Positions 38,837-46,782 of a stretch of DNA of 64,000 nt are shown piece by piece (positions within the stretch are counted from its first letter, which is position 1; the number at the start of each line of letters is the position of its first letter). Origin of the DNA: Neptunomonas sp. GTDB taxonomy: Bacteria > Pseudomonadota > Gammaproteobacteria > Pseudomonadales > Balneatricaceae. The position numbers and the translations under genes are program-made. Under the pieces are notes generated by a model. It searched no databases, had not been told where the DNA came from, and saw nothing but the letters and a program-made list of their open reading frames with translations. Location: NCBI RefSeq assembly GCF_016744175.1, contig NZ_JADGEV010000002.1:95304-159303 (forward strand), read 5' to 3'.

Positions 38837-39751
38837 TTATACGACTGTAGCGTTTACTGCCTCAACCTTAACAGAAGCTTTTCTTTGGCTAAGAAACACA
38901 CCACCCAATACTAAGACAGAAGCACACATTTGCTGAATATTAAATGTTTCATGCAAAATAAGATAAGCCATCAATAGTGTGAAGACTGGGATCAAATTAA
39001 TATATGCAGAGGCTTCAGCCGCTTTGATTTTTGAAACACCTAAATTATAGAGCCCATAAGCACCAATATTGATTAAGGTACCTAGGTATAAAATAGCCAA
39101 CACACCATCTAGCTCCCAACCAATGTGCCACACAGCTCCTTCACCAGAAAAAGGAAGAAAAGGAAGAAAAAAGAACGTACCGCAAAAAGCTTGTAACGCA
39201 GTTAAAAACCAAGTGGAATAGCGTTGTGACAGATGTTTAAGGCATAAAGTATATCCTGTGGCACACACCATAGCGCACAATTCTAAAAAATTACCCAATA
39301 ATGGGTTGGGAGCATGCTCTGTTTCATCTCCGGATAAGCTCAACCAAATAGCACCTACAACAGCCACTAGAAAACCGACCCAAACCTCTTTCTGAAGTTT
39401 CTCTTTAAGAAAATACAACGCGCCAAGGCCCACCAACAACGGTGCCATAGAAGTAATCATTCCAGCTTGCGCTGCGCTTGTATTTTGCAACGCATGAGCT
39501 TCAAACAGAAAATACAAACACGGCTCTGATATCACCATCAGTAAGAGCAACCGCCAGTCACCTTTTTGATACTGAAAACGCATTAAATATTTCAAGAAAA
39601 AGATAAAACAAATAGCAGCGATAAACATGCGCCCAAAAATCACTACCATAGGGTCGTAAAATTCAAATGCTATTTTTAACGCAATAAAAGAGCTAGCCCA
39701 TAACAACATCGCTAGAAATAAAGAAACAACTGGAACCCAACGCCCTAGCAT
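38837..39751 (-). CDS. EamA/DMT-family transporter
   Basis: Ten predicted membrane spans in two five-span EamA repeats mark this as a drug/metabolite-type exporter. Segments LLWASSFIALKIAFEFYDP and ALQNTSAAQAGMITSMAPLLVGLGA (first repeat) and SAYINLIPVFTLLMAYLIL (second) are typical. The substrate cannot be deduced; amino acids or related metabolites are common in the family. It ends 13 bases from the convergent Nudix gene. Confidence 0.85.
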   Translation of the reverse strand: MLGRWVPVVSLFLAMLLWASSFIALKIAFEFYDPMVVIFGRMFIAAICFIFFLKYLMRFQYQKGDWRLLLLMVISEPCLYFLFEAHALQNTSAAQAGMITSMAPLLVGLGALYFLKEKLQKEVWVGFLVAVVGAIWLSLSGDETEHAPNPLLGNFLELCAMVCATGYTLCLKHLSQRYSTWFLTALQAFCGTFFFLPFLPFSGEGAVWHIGWELDGVLAILYLGTLINIGAYGLYNLGVSKIKAAEASAYINLIPVFTLLMAYLILHETFNIQQMCASVLVLGGVFLSQRKASVKVEAVNATVV

Positions 39752-39817
39752 AATGACCTCACTGCAAAAAACATCAGGATACTCTGTTATTTTTTACTGC
39801 CAATCAAATAATTATGA

Positions 39818-42706
39818 CTAACCATTAGCAGAATTAATCAACAACTCAAACTCATTTACTGGCAATGGTTTAGCAAAATAGAATCCTTGCACTTGCTCAC
39901 AACCATGCTCTTCTAGGAAGTGTAATTGCTCAACAGTTTCAACACCTTCAGCAATCGTTTCTAATCCCAAATGCTTCGCGACATCAAGAATAGAGGATGT
40001 AATAGCTATGTCATCTGTATCATTTGGTAAACCATCAATAAAGGCCCTATCAATTTTCAGCTTATCTAATGAGAATTTCTTCAAATAAGCCAAACTTGAA
40101 TATCCCGTTCCAAAATCATCTAAAGCAATCTGGATTCCCAGTTCACGAAATTGAGTTAATAGGAATTCTGTTCTACTGACATCGCTCATCAATGCGCTTT
40201 CAGTCACTTCTAACACTAATAAACTGGGCGGAAAGCCAGTATGGCGTAAGACACTATCAACCGTGCGGTAGAACTCTTGTCTGAATTGGAAAGCAGATAC
40301 GTTAATAGCAACAGAAGGTATATCAATACCTTTACTTAACCACTCTGCGCCTTGGCGACATCCTTGCTCAAGCACCCATTTCCCTAGGGGTAGTATGCAC
40401 CCAGTTTCTTCAGCTAGCGGGATGAAAACATCAGGCGGAACAAACTCTCCTTCATGGAACCATCTCAACAGCACCTCACAACCCGTCAGTTGTTTTGTGC
40501 TCAGGCTATACTGCGGCTGATAATAGAGTTCTAACTCAGCATTTTCTATTGCTTGTCGAAGTGCATTTTCAAGCTTTAAACGAGCAGATGCTTTCTCATT
40601 CATCTTGCAATTATAAAATTGATAATTATTCCGCCCACGTGATTTTGCGTGATACAAGGCAGCATCCGCATTACGTAATAACGTTTCAAAATCATCACCA
40701 TCAGCAGGATAAGAGACAATTCCAATACTAGGCGTCACTATCAAATCTAACTCTTCATTTTGAATTGGCTCAGACACCATCGTCAACAATCTATGAGCCA
40801 AATTTGCCGCAGTAATAACAGCATCGTTGCCTTTGCCTGTCACAAGAATAACGAATTCATCACCACCAATGCGGCTAACCGTATCAACTTCACGGACAGC
40901 GCCCTGTAACCTTTGAGCTACTTCTTGAAGCACTAGATCACCAACACTATGACCCAACGAATCATTGATATTCTTAAAACGATCAAGATCGATAAACATC
41001 AAAGAAAAACAACGCAACTCATGCCGCTTAGTCCTTGCAATGGTTTGCACTACTCTATCCATCAGCAGGCGCCTATTAGGCAAGCCGGTCAAGTCATCAT
41101 ACTCAGCTAAGTAACGTAACTGCTCTTCAGCGTGTTTTTTATCAGTCACATCACTAAAAGTTGCTATATAATTGACGACACTCCCATGCTCATCTTTTGA
41201 CACTGAAATCGACAATTGCTCAGGAAAAATTTCTCCGGACTTTGTTTTATTCCAAATTTCACCACTCCATTGGCCCGATAACTTTAAAGACTCCCAAATT
41301 CCTTGATAAAAGTGCAAAGAGTGTCTTCCAGAGGCAAGCACACTTGGACTTCTGCCTATAATTTCATCAATTTCATAACCTGTAATCTCTGTAAACGACG
41401 CGTTAACGGCAACAATTTTATTATCAGGATCGGTTACCATAATGCCTTCACGAGCAGTATCAAACACGCGAGAGGCTATTTTTAAAGATCGAGCATCATC
41501 TTCAATTTGCTCACTCTTTGATTCAATATCTGCGCTATATCGTAGGAATAGCTTTTCCAGCCACTTTCCATAAAACCAAACAATTATCATCACAAAGAAA
41601 CCTGCACACGATAAGCCCAGCAATAAAAACAACCCATCTTCCCGGAGCTTCTCTTGCAATTCTTCTTGTTGCAGGCGAAGCATTTCCTGAAATTCTTCCG
41701 GATAAACACCCGCTACTAAAACCCAATTCCATGAAGGAACCACCTCTATCAAAGAAAGCTTTGCTGTGAATGTTTTAGGGAGAGGCCCATCATTGTTCGG
41801 CATAAACCAATCATATTCAGTAAAGCCACCACCCTGCTCAGCCACATTTACGATATGCTCGACTACCTGACGCTCCTGAGCATTAGTAAATGTACTGTAA
41901 TGGGCAGGAAGCAATGGTGCACTGGTATGCGGCGTATACAAAACATTACCGTCTAGATCCAACACTGCAATATAACCATTCCCGCCGAAACGCTGCGCTG
42001 ATATTCTCTTCAAAGCTGCTTTTTTTAGATCATTTTCCGTTTGAAATACATAATCACCTGCACCAATAACCCAATTAAAGGGCGCAAAGTGACGTACATA
42101 AGTAATTTTTTCTTTCATTTCGACAGTGTTACCCGGAGGGTACCAACGATAGCGGCTATAACCAGCACCGACTGAATTCTTTACGGCATCAATGAGAGAT
42201 CGCATGATATAAAGCCCATTATCATCTTGAGTATCCCAGAGAGATTGGCCTTCTAATTGAGGTGCCGTTGGTAATAAAATACAACGTCCATCCATATCAT
42301 CTATAAAAACATACCCTCGACCATTAGAGAATCGAATGTATCGCAGTGCTTCACGGATAACTGTTTTAATTTCAGCTTCTGGACGAGAACCATTTAATTG
42401 CCGGAAAATAGAGAGTGCTACGCTATAGGCTTGATCTACTTGGTTTTTAGCGTTTGCCATGAGCACTGCATCAGCCTGCTGGCTCATAAACTGAATATAA
42501 TCTTGCGTAGAGCCCAACTCTGCACGCAAGCGTACTTTCTGGCTATCAAGAATCTCTTGGTATAACAAAGCTGCTCGCTTATCATCAGCAACATATTCAC
42601 GCGAGATAAAAAACACGAAAATGGTGGTCAGTAATAACAGCACGATACCCATCATGCCCCACATCTGGTAGCGGGGTATTGAGTGGGCATCTAATCGAAA
42701 TGACAT
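39818..42706 (-). CDS. Cache-PAS-GGDEF-EAL c-di-GMP protein
   Basis: A 962-residue membrane signalling protein. Membrane spans at about 18-34 and 358-379 bracket a large periplasmic region with two Cache-like modules (about 45-225 and 230-345, blocks GRGYVFIDDMDG, NWVIGAGDYV, GNGYIAVLDLDG and NWVLVAGVYPEE). Inside the cell come PAS (about 405-525), GGDEF (about 530-695; motif 614-618, with an RxxD inhibitory site at R605-D608) and EAL (about 705-955). The EAL motif itself reads EVL (744-746). The other metal and catalytic blocks are intact (LEVTES, DDFGTGYSS, LKIDRAF, AEGVET). EVL is known in active phosphodiesterases, so activity is likely. The ligand is unknown. Confidence 0.9.
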   Translation of the reverse strand: MSFRLDAHSIPRYQMWGMMGIVLLLLTTIFVFFISREYVADDKRAALLYQEILDSQKVRLRAELGSTQDYIQFMSQQADAVLMANAKNQVDQAYSVALSIFRQLNGSRPEAEIKTVIREALRYIRFSNGRGYVFIDDMDGRCILLPTAPQLEGQSLWDTQDDNGLYIMRSLIDAVKNSVGAGYSRYRWYPPGNTVEMKEKITYVRHFAPFNWVIGAGDYVFQTENDLKKAALKRISAQRFGGNGYIAVLDLDGNVLYTPHTSAPLLPAHYSTFTNAQERQVVEHIVNVAEQGGGFTEYDWFMPNNDGPLPKTFTAKLSLIEVVPSWNWVLVAGVYPEEFQEMLRLQQEELQEKLREDGLFLLLGLSCAGFFVMIIVWFYGKWLEKLFLRYSADIESKSEQIEDDARSLKIASRVFDTAREGIMVTDPDNKIVAVNASFTEITGYEIDEIIGRSPSVLASGRHSLHFYQGIWESLKLSGQWSGEIWNKTKSGEIFPEQLSISVSKDEHGSVVNYIATFSDVTDKKHAEEQLRYLAEYDDLTGLPNRRLLMDRVVQTIARTKRHELRCFSLMFIDLDRFKNINDSLGHSVGDLVLQEVAQRLQGAVREVDTVSRIGGDEFVILVTGKGNDAVITAANLAHRLLTMVSEPIQNEELDLIVTPSIGIVSYPADGDDFETLLRNADAALYHAKSRGRNNYQFYNCKMNEKASARLKLENALRQAIENAELELYYQPQYSLSTKQLTGCEVLLRWFHEGEFVPPDVFIPLAEETGCILPLGKWVLEQGCRQGAEWLSKGIDIPSVAINVSAFQFRQEFYRTVDSVLRHTGFPPSLLVLEVTESALMSDVSRTEFLLTQFRELGIQIALDDFGTGYSSLAYLKKFSLDKLKIDRAFIDGLPNDTDDIAITSSILDVAKHLGLETIAEGVETVEQLHFLEEHGCEQVQGFYFAKPLPVNEFELLINSANG

Positions 42707-42992
42707 AAATAAAGTACTATTCCAGCAATCGAAAACTGCTTAATCTGCAGCCATCACGTTAAAACGACTATAGCGTCGCTTATTTAGGACGGCGATTGTA
42801 TAACAGCTTTCACGGGCGGAATAGAAAAAATGAATATAAGCTTAATAAGATTTAAGCTAAGCCTTCTATACTTATTGAAGAAACACACCCAAGCAATCAT
42901 TATTCACAAACTCACGAAGAACTCATAACATATTGATGTATAGAACAATAAATAGTAAAACCAGTATAAATATGTGCTACCCAATCACTTCC
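42707..42992. other. Gene-free stretch between the V-ATPase operon and the Cache protein gene
   Basis: The 286 bases are AT-rich and hold no reading frame with a plausible start. They contain a short perfect repeat pair AGCTTAA / TTAAGCT near 42840-42858. They presumably carry the V-ATPase operon's 3' end and the promoter of the Cache protein gene, but neither a clear terminator nor a clear promoter was identified. Confidence 0.4.
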
Positions 42993-44861
42993 TTATGATT
43001 TTCGCACTACGGGTGCCCTTTCGGCAGATTCTTTTAATAATGAACCAATTTGCTCCAAATACTTCTTATGATCCTCACCGTTCATCTGTGAGTAGTTTAA
43101 ATTCTTAAAAGTATCAGTCATACGGCTAAACCAACGACGCGTCTCCGCTTTTGATTGAAATATCATTTTGGTATCAACTATTTTTATCAACAACGAAAAA
43201 CTATGCTTTTGGCGCTCTATATCCGTTGAAACGTCCACATCATCGAAAGCATCTTGCTGTAAATAGACCATATCCACTAATGTAGATTTTTGCTCGGTCA
43301 CAAAATCAGCTTGGCTCACACCCTCTTCGCCCGTTACTTGCATCATTCTCGATATTTCATCACCTCTAATCAGTAGCTGGTTGATATGAGCGACTCCATC
43401 TAACCAAGAAGCACCCATATTTTCTAAAAACCAAGGTGTCAGCTGTTCTGTATAACGACTCCAAGATTGCAGCGGATCTACTGCTGGATAGAAGCGTTTG
43501 TAGGCACGATCATAACTTAGCCCTAAAAAAGTCTTAACGGTATTCAAGGTTCCCTGCGTTACAGGTTCTTCAAAGTTACCCCCAGCAGGAGAAACAGTGC
43601 CTATCAACGTTAATGAACCTTCACTGTTATCATTGCTACGAATAACACCGGCTCTCTCATACAAATTACGAATAGAAGACTCTAGATATGCAGGGAACGC
43701 TTCTTCGCCAGGAATTTCTTCTAAGCGACCAGAGGTTTCGCGCATTGCCTGTGCCCAGCGCGAAGTAGAGTCGGCGATCAACAATACCTCATATCCCATT
43801 TGACGATAATATTCCCCAAGAGTTACTCCCGTATAGATAGAAGCTTCTCGTGCAGCAACAGGCATCGAAGAGGTATTACAAATAATGATAGTACGATCCA
43901 TTAACGTACCGCCGGTATGAGGATCTTGTAGTTTGGGAAATTCAGTAATGGTTTCAACTACTTCACCGGCACGCTCACCACAAGCCACAACAATGACAAT
44001 ATCAACATCAGAATAGCGAGAAATCAGATTCTGCAAAACCGTTTTTCCCGCACCAAATGGCCCGGGAATACACCCTGTTCCACCTTTAGCGATAGGGAAA
44101 AATGTATCAATAAGACGTAACGTGGTTATGATGGGTTGTGTTGGGTATTTGCGCTCACTGCAACCATCTTTAATTAGATTAACTGGCAGAGGGATACGCA
44201 CAGGCCAACGCTGAACCATAGAAATGTCGTGAAGCCTGCCTTTTTCATCACGTAATCTTGCTACAACGGTTTCGACAGGAAACGTCCCTTCCTGAATCCA
44301 CTCAATAGTGAGCGCTCCCCTAAGCAAAAACGGCACCATAATCTTATGAGTAAAGCGACCTTCTTGTACCGTACCCAATACATCACCGGGTTTTAGCTGG
44401 TCTTTTACACGACCTTTGGCCACAAAAGCCCATTTAGCATTTCGATCCAATGCTGCAGCCACTTCACCACGAAGAAGAAACCGCCCGTTCATGACCTCTA
44501 AACGATGTAATGGGTTTTGCAATCCATCATACACCTGACTCAATAAACCAGGACCGAGCTCTACTGAAAGCATTTCTCCGCTTTGCTCTACAAAATCTCC
44601 AATCGCGACACCCGTTGTATCTTCATACACCTGAACGTCTGCACGGTGCCCCCTTACTCTGAGAACCTCGGCTTTCAGTTTTTCTTGTTTAGTGCCAGGC
44701 ACTGTCTGAGGGCAAATAAACACAACTTCATTTTTAACCAAAGGAGTAACCGTTTCTCCTACACCTTTGCCTATTGTTTCAATGGTGACAACATCATCAC
44801 TAACCGATACAACCCGTGCGCTGGCATTAAGAGTATTTAATCCTGATATTTTCTGGCTCAT
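42993..44861 (-). CDS. atpA: V/A-type ATPase catalytic subunit A
   Basis: Nucleotide-hydrolysing subunit of a V/A-type rotary ATPase. The Walker A motif GPFGAGKT is at 267-274. The Walker B region YEVLLIADSTSRWAQAMRE and the non-homologous insert of V-type A subunits (about 110-200, with TFPVETVVARLRDEKGRL) rule out F1-beta, FliI and T3SS ATPases. Length 622 is somewhat longer than the usual 580-600. It overlaps the DUF2764 gene by 4 bases and is the last gene of the seven-gene operon, unlike the usual order in which A precedes B. Confidence 0.95.
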   Translation of the reverse strand: MSQKISGLNTLNASARVVSVSDDVVTIETIGKGVGETVTPLVKNEVVFICPQTVPGTKQEKLKAEVLRVRGHRADVQVYEDTTGVAIGDFVEQSGEMLSVELGPGLLSQVYDGLQNPLHRLEVMNGRFLLRGEVAAALDRNAKWAFVAKGRVKDQLKPGDVLGTVQEGRFTHKIMVPFLLRGALTIEWIQEGTFPVETVVARLRDEKGRLHDISMVQRWPVRIPLPVNLIKDGCSERKYPTQPIITTLRLIDTFFPIAKGGTGCIPGPFGAGKTVLQNLISRYSDVDIVIVVACGERAGEVVETITEFPKLQDPHTGGTLMDRTIIICNTSSMPVAAREASIYTGVTLGEYYRQMGYEVLLIADSTSRWAQAMRETSGRLEEIPGEEAFPAYLESSIRNLYERAGVIRSNDNSEGSLTLIGTVSPAGGNFEEPVTQGTLNTVKTFLGLSYDRAYKRFYPAVDPLQSWSRYTEQLTPWFLENMGASWLDGVAHINQLLIRGDEISRMMQVTGEEGVSQADFVTEQKSTLVDMVYLQQDAFDDVDVSTDIERQKHSFSLLIKIVDTKMIFQSKAETRRWFSRMTDTFKNLNYSQMNGEDHKKYLEQIGSLLKESAERAPVVRKS

Positions 44862-45559
44862 GCCATTGCCCTCAGTTGTTCCATTGGTTGCTTTAGCCCA
44901 GCCTGAACAAGCTCTTCGAAGTGTTGTTTAGCTACATCGGCGTTATAACAACACCAGCGATCAACAAGATCCCATTTTGCTGCGTAGAGCCAAACATCAG
45001 AAAGCGAGTAGGGCTTATCTGCTTCCTGACGCGAGTAATAGTCCCACGCAGTCGTCATCAGATGTCTCTCCAACCCATAGCTATCTCCTGACTCTAATAA
45101 ATCCTTTGCTTCAGGCAACCAAGGAAAACGTGACTCCAATTTGAACGTAGGGTGACTCCAGTGACGATGGATATGGCTTACATAATGACCATACCCCCAC
45201 AATTCGTTTCTATCCGGAGCTGCTAATCCCTGTTTTCGACGCCTGAGAGCAGTAATAACAGTACGAAAATCCATTCTCCACATCTGCCATTTTTTAATAT
45301 CCTGAAACGGTAACGTCTCAATGATACGTGTCGCTTTGCGTACGAGTTCTGCATCGGAATCATCAAGTTTAAGCAATCCCCAGTAAAAGGTTCCCGCCAA
45401 CTCATCAACTAACTGGCGGGACTCAAAATCAAGCATCTTTAATCTTTTTCTAAACTGCACAGCAGAAATGGGAGGCCGATGACGAACAAAGGGATTATGC
45501 AAGTAAGGCAGTGAGCAAAGTAGCTCTACATAATCTGAATTAACATTAGGACTCATCAT
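44858..45559 (-). CDS. DUF2764 protein of the V-type ATPase operon
   Basis: A 233-residue protein of the family encoded between subunits E and A in Chlamydia and spirochaete V-ATPase operons. It opens with YVELLCSLPYLHNPF, which fits that family, and is helical and charged throughout, with WQMWRMDFRTVITALRRRKQ in the middle. No membrane span is seen. Its role is not established. Because no subunit C or F gene is present, it may act as a stalk or adaptor component. It starts 12 bases after the E gene, and its end overlaps the A gene. Confidence 0.8.
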   Translation of the reverse strand: MMSPNVNSDYVELLCSLPYLHNPFVRHRPPISAVQFRKRLKMLDFESRQLVDELAGTFYWGLLKLDDSDAELVRKATRIIETLPFQDIKKWQMWRMDFRTVITALRRRKQGLAAPDRNELWGYGHYVSHIHRHWSHPTFKLESRFPWLPEAKDLLESGDSYGLERHLMTTAWDYYSRQEADKPYSLSDVWLYAAKWDLVDRWCCYNADVAKQHFEELVQAGLKQPMEQLRAMA

Positions 45560-45571
45560 ATACTTCGCCCA

Positions 45572-46249
45572 CTAGCTCACCACTCCTTCAAGAATGGCTC
45601 TAAAACGAGGCTGCAAGTGCTTAAGCAACATGTTTGACAGTGATTTATCTGTCACTTCGACTGTGATTTCTCCATCATTTAACAACAATACAAATCCATT
45701 GTTTATAGTGCTATCAAGACGTATATCGACACCTTTTGTTAACATTTTTTTAGCGGTATCTGAGACTAACTCCACCAACACCCCCTGCTCAAGAGAGCGG
45801 GAATCTTCCCGTAGCTCATTAATACCTACTGCCCTGTCAGGTAAAACAATAACTTGCGGCTCTTCAGGTATCGATATTTTTGATACGGCAGAAATAAGTA
45901 ATAACTTGAGCGTCTCCGGATCTTGTAACTCTTTTTCAACCAATTTTCGCAACTGTTCTGAAAATTGAATTGATAGCTCATCCTTAAGCTTTAGCTTAAT
46001 ATCCCTAAACGCTAAGGCCAACGCCCCCTTACCCGCCTCTGTAACAAAACGGTAATTTTCATCCGCTTCTTGCTTAACCGCTTCAGCTTCTTCTTTAGCT
46101 TGCTTAATGATCCATTCTGCTCGCAATTCAGCATCTTCAACAATTCGAGAGCCTTGAGTTTTACCTTCATTAACCCCTTTATCCCTGATTTGATCAATGA
46201 GCTCCTGCACACCACTGGCAGACTGTTTAGTATCTAAAGACTGTGACAT
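45572..46249 (-). CDS. atpE: V/A-type ATPase peripheral stalk subunit E
   Basis: A 225-residue subunit with a long N-terminal coiled coil (about 12-75, GVQELIDQIRDKGVNEGKTQ onward, rich in Lys/Glu/Ala) and a C-terminal globular head (about 105-225). This layout matches the stator subunit E of V/A-ATPases. A GAGGT site lies 5 bases before the ATG. It follows subunit K after an 84-base gap that holds a broken mini-frame. Confidence 0.85.
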   Translation of the reverse strand: MSQSLDTKQSASGVQELIDQIRDKGVNEGKTQGSRIVEDAELRAEWIIKQAKEEAEAVKQEADENYRFVTEAGKGALALAFRDIKLKLKDELSIQFSEQLRKLVEKELQDPETLKLLLISAVSKISIPEEPQVIVLPDRAVGINELREDSRSLEQGVLVELVSDTAKKMLTKGVDIRLDSTINNGFVLLLNDGEITVEVTDKSLSNMLLKHLQPRFRAILEGVVS

Positions 46250-46258
46250 ATCGACCTC

Positions 46259-46333
46259 TTATTCCTGAGCGTTACGCTTGAACTCTTCTATCAGCCTTCC
46301 CTTATCCAGGAAATGAACCTATTGAGTTACCAT
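46259..46333 (-). pseudogene. Broken 24-codon frame in the K-E junction
   Basis: Directly after the K stop (TAG then ATG) the frame reads M-V-T-Q, an amber codon, then VHFLDKGRLIEEFKRNAQE and TAA, ending 9 bases before the E start. The residues after the amber look protein-like (charged amphipathic helix). It could be a leftover of a small subunit or of another gene joined at the rearranged junction, or chance. It is too short to name. Confidence 0.25.
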
Positions 46334-46780
46334 CTACGCAGGTAAAGAGCCTGCAAGTACTAGTGCAAAAACAAATGCGAATACTGAGAAGCCTTCAACA
46401 ATGGCGGCAGGTGCAATTGCTAAGCCGAATATTTCCGGTTTATTTTTAGCCGCATTAATAGCGGCAACAAGTGCCTGCCCTTGATAAATAGCACTCATCA
46501 TTAACGCCAAGCCTGTCAGCATTCCAATCGCAAAAATGCCAGGAGAGTTATCAATTGTAAGCTCTCGATTGAGTGTAAACATCACAACGATACCAAGAAT
46601 AACCTGTGTTGAAGGCATGGCAGATAAGCCAATATATTTACCATAACCGCTTTCTGTATCCAGCAAAGCTCCTGCGGCTGCCTGCCCCGCACGAGAACAT
46701 CCATAGCTACTGCCGATAGCGCCCAATGCTGTCGGAGCAAATATACCCAACCATCCTAAGGTAATTATGAATTGTTCCAC
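46334..46780 (-). CDS. atpK: V/A-type ATPase membrane rotor subunit K with a sodium-type site
   Basis: The proteolipid of the membrane ring: 148 residues, four membrane spans in two hairpins. The second hairpin has the ion-binding glutamate E129 (APAAIVEGFSV). The first hairpin has MPSTQ (T58, Q59), and Q100 lies in AIYQGQA. Thr, Gln, Gln and Glu at these places correspond to T64, Q65, Q110 and E139 of Enterococcus hirae NtpK, which bind Na+; the Q-to-E spacing of 29 residues is the same. The hairpin-1 position has Gln rather than Glu, so there is one ion site per subunit. It follows subunit I after 2 bases. Confidence 0.92.
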   Translation of the reverse strand: MEQFIITLGWLGIFAPTALGAIGSSYGCSRAGQAAAGALLDTESGYGKYIGLSAMPSTQVILGIVVMFTLNRELTIDNSPGIFAIGMLTGLALMMSAIYQGQALVAAINAAKNKPEIFGLAIAPAAIVEGFSVFAFVFALVLAGSLPA

Positions 46781-46782
46781 CT

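Noticed and set aside
45594..45968. 124-codon plus-strand reading frame inside the V-ATPase operon
   Set aside because: It is antisense to subunit E, serine- and threonine-rich as expected of a shadow frame, and has no family features.
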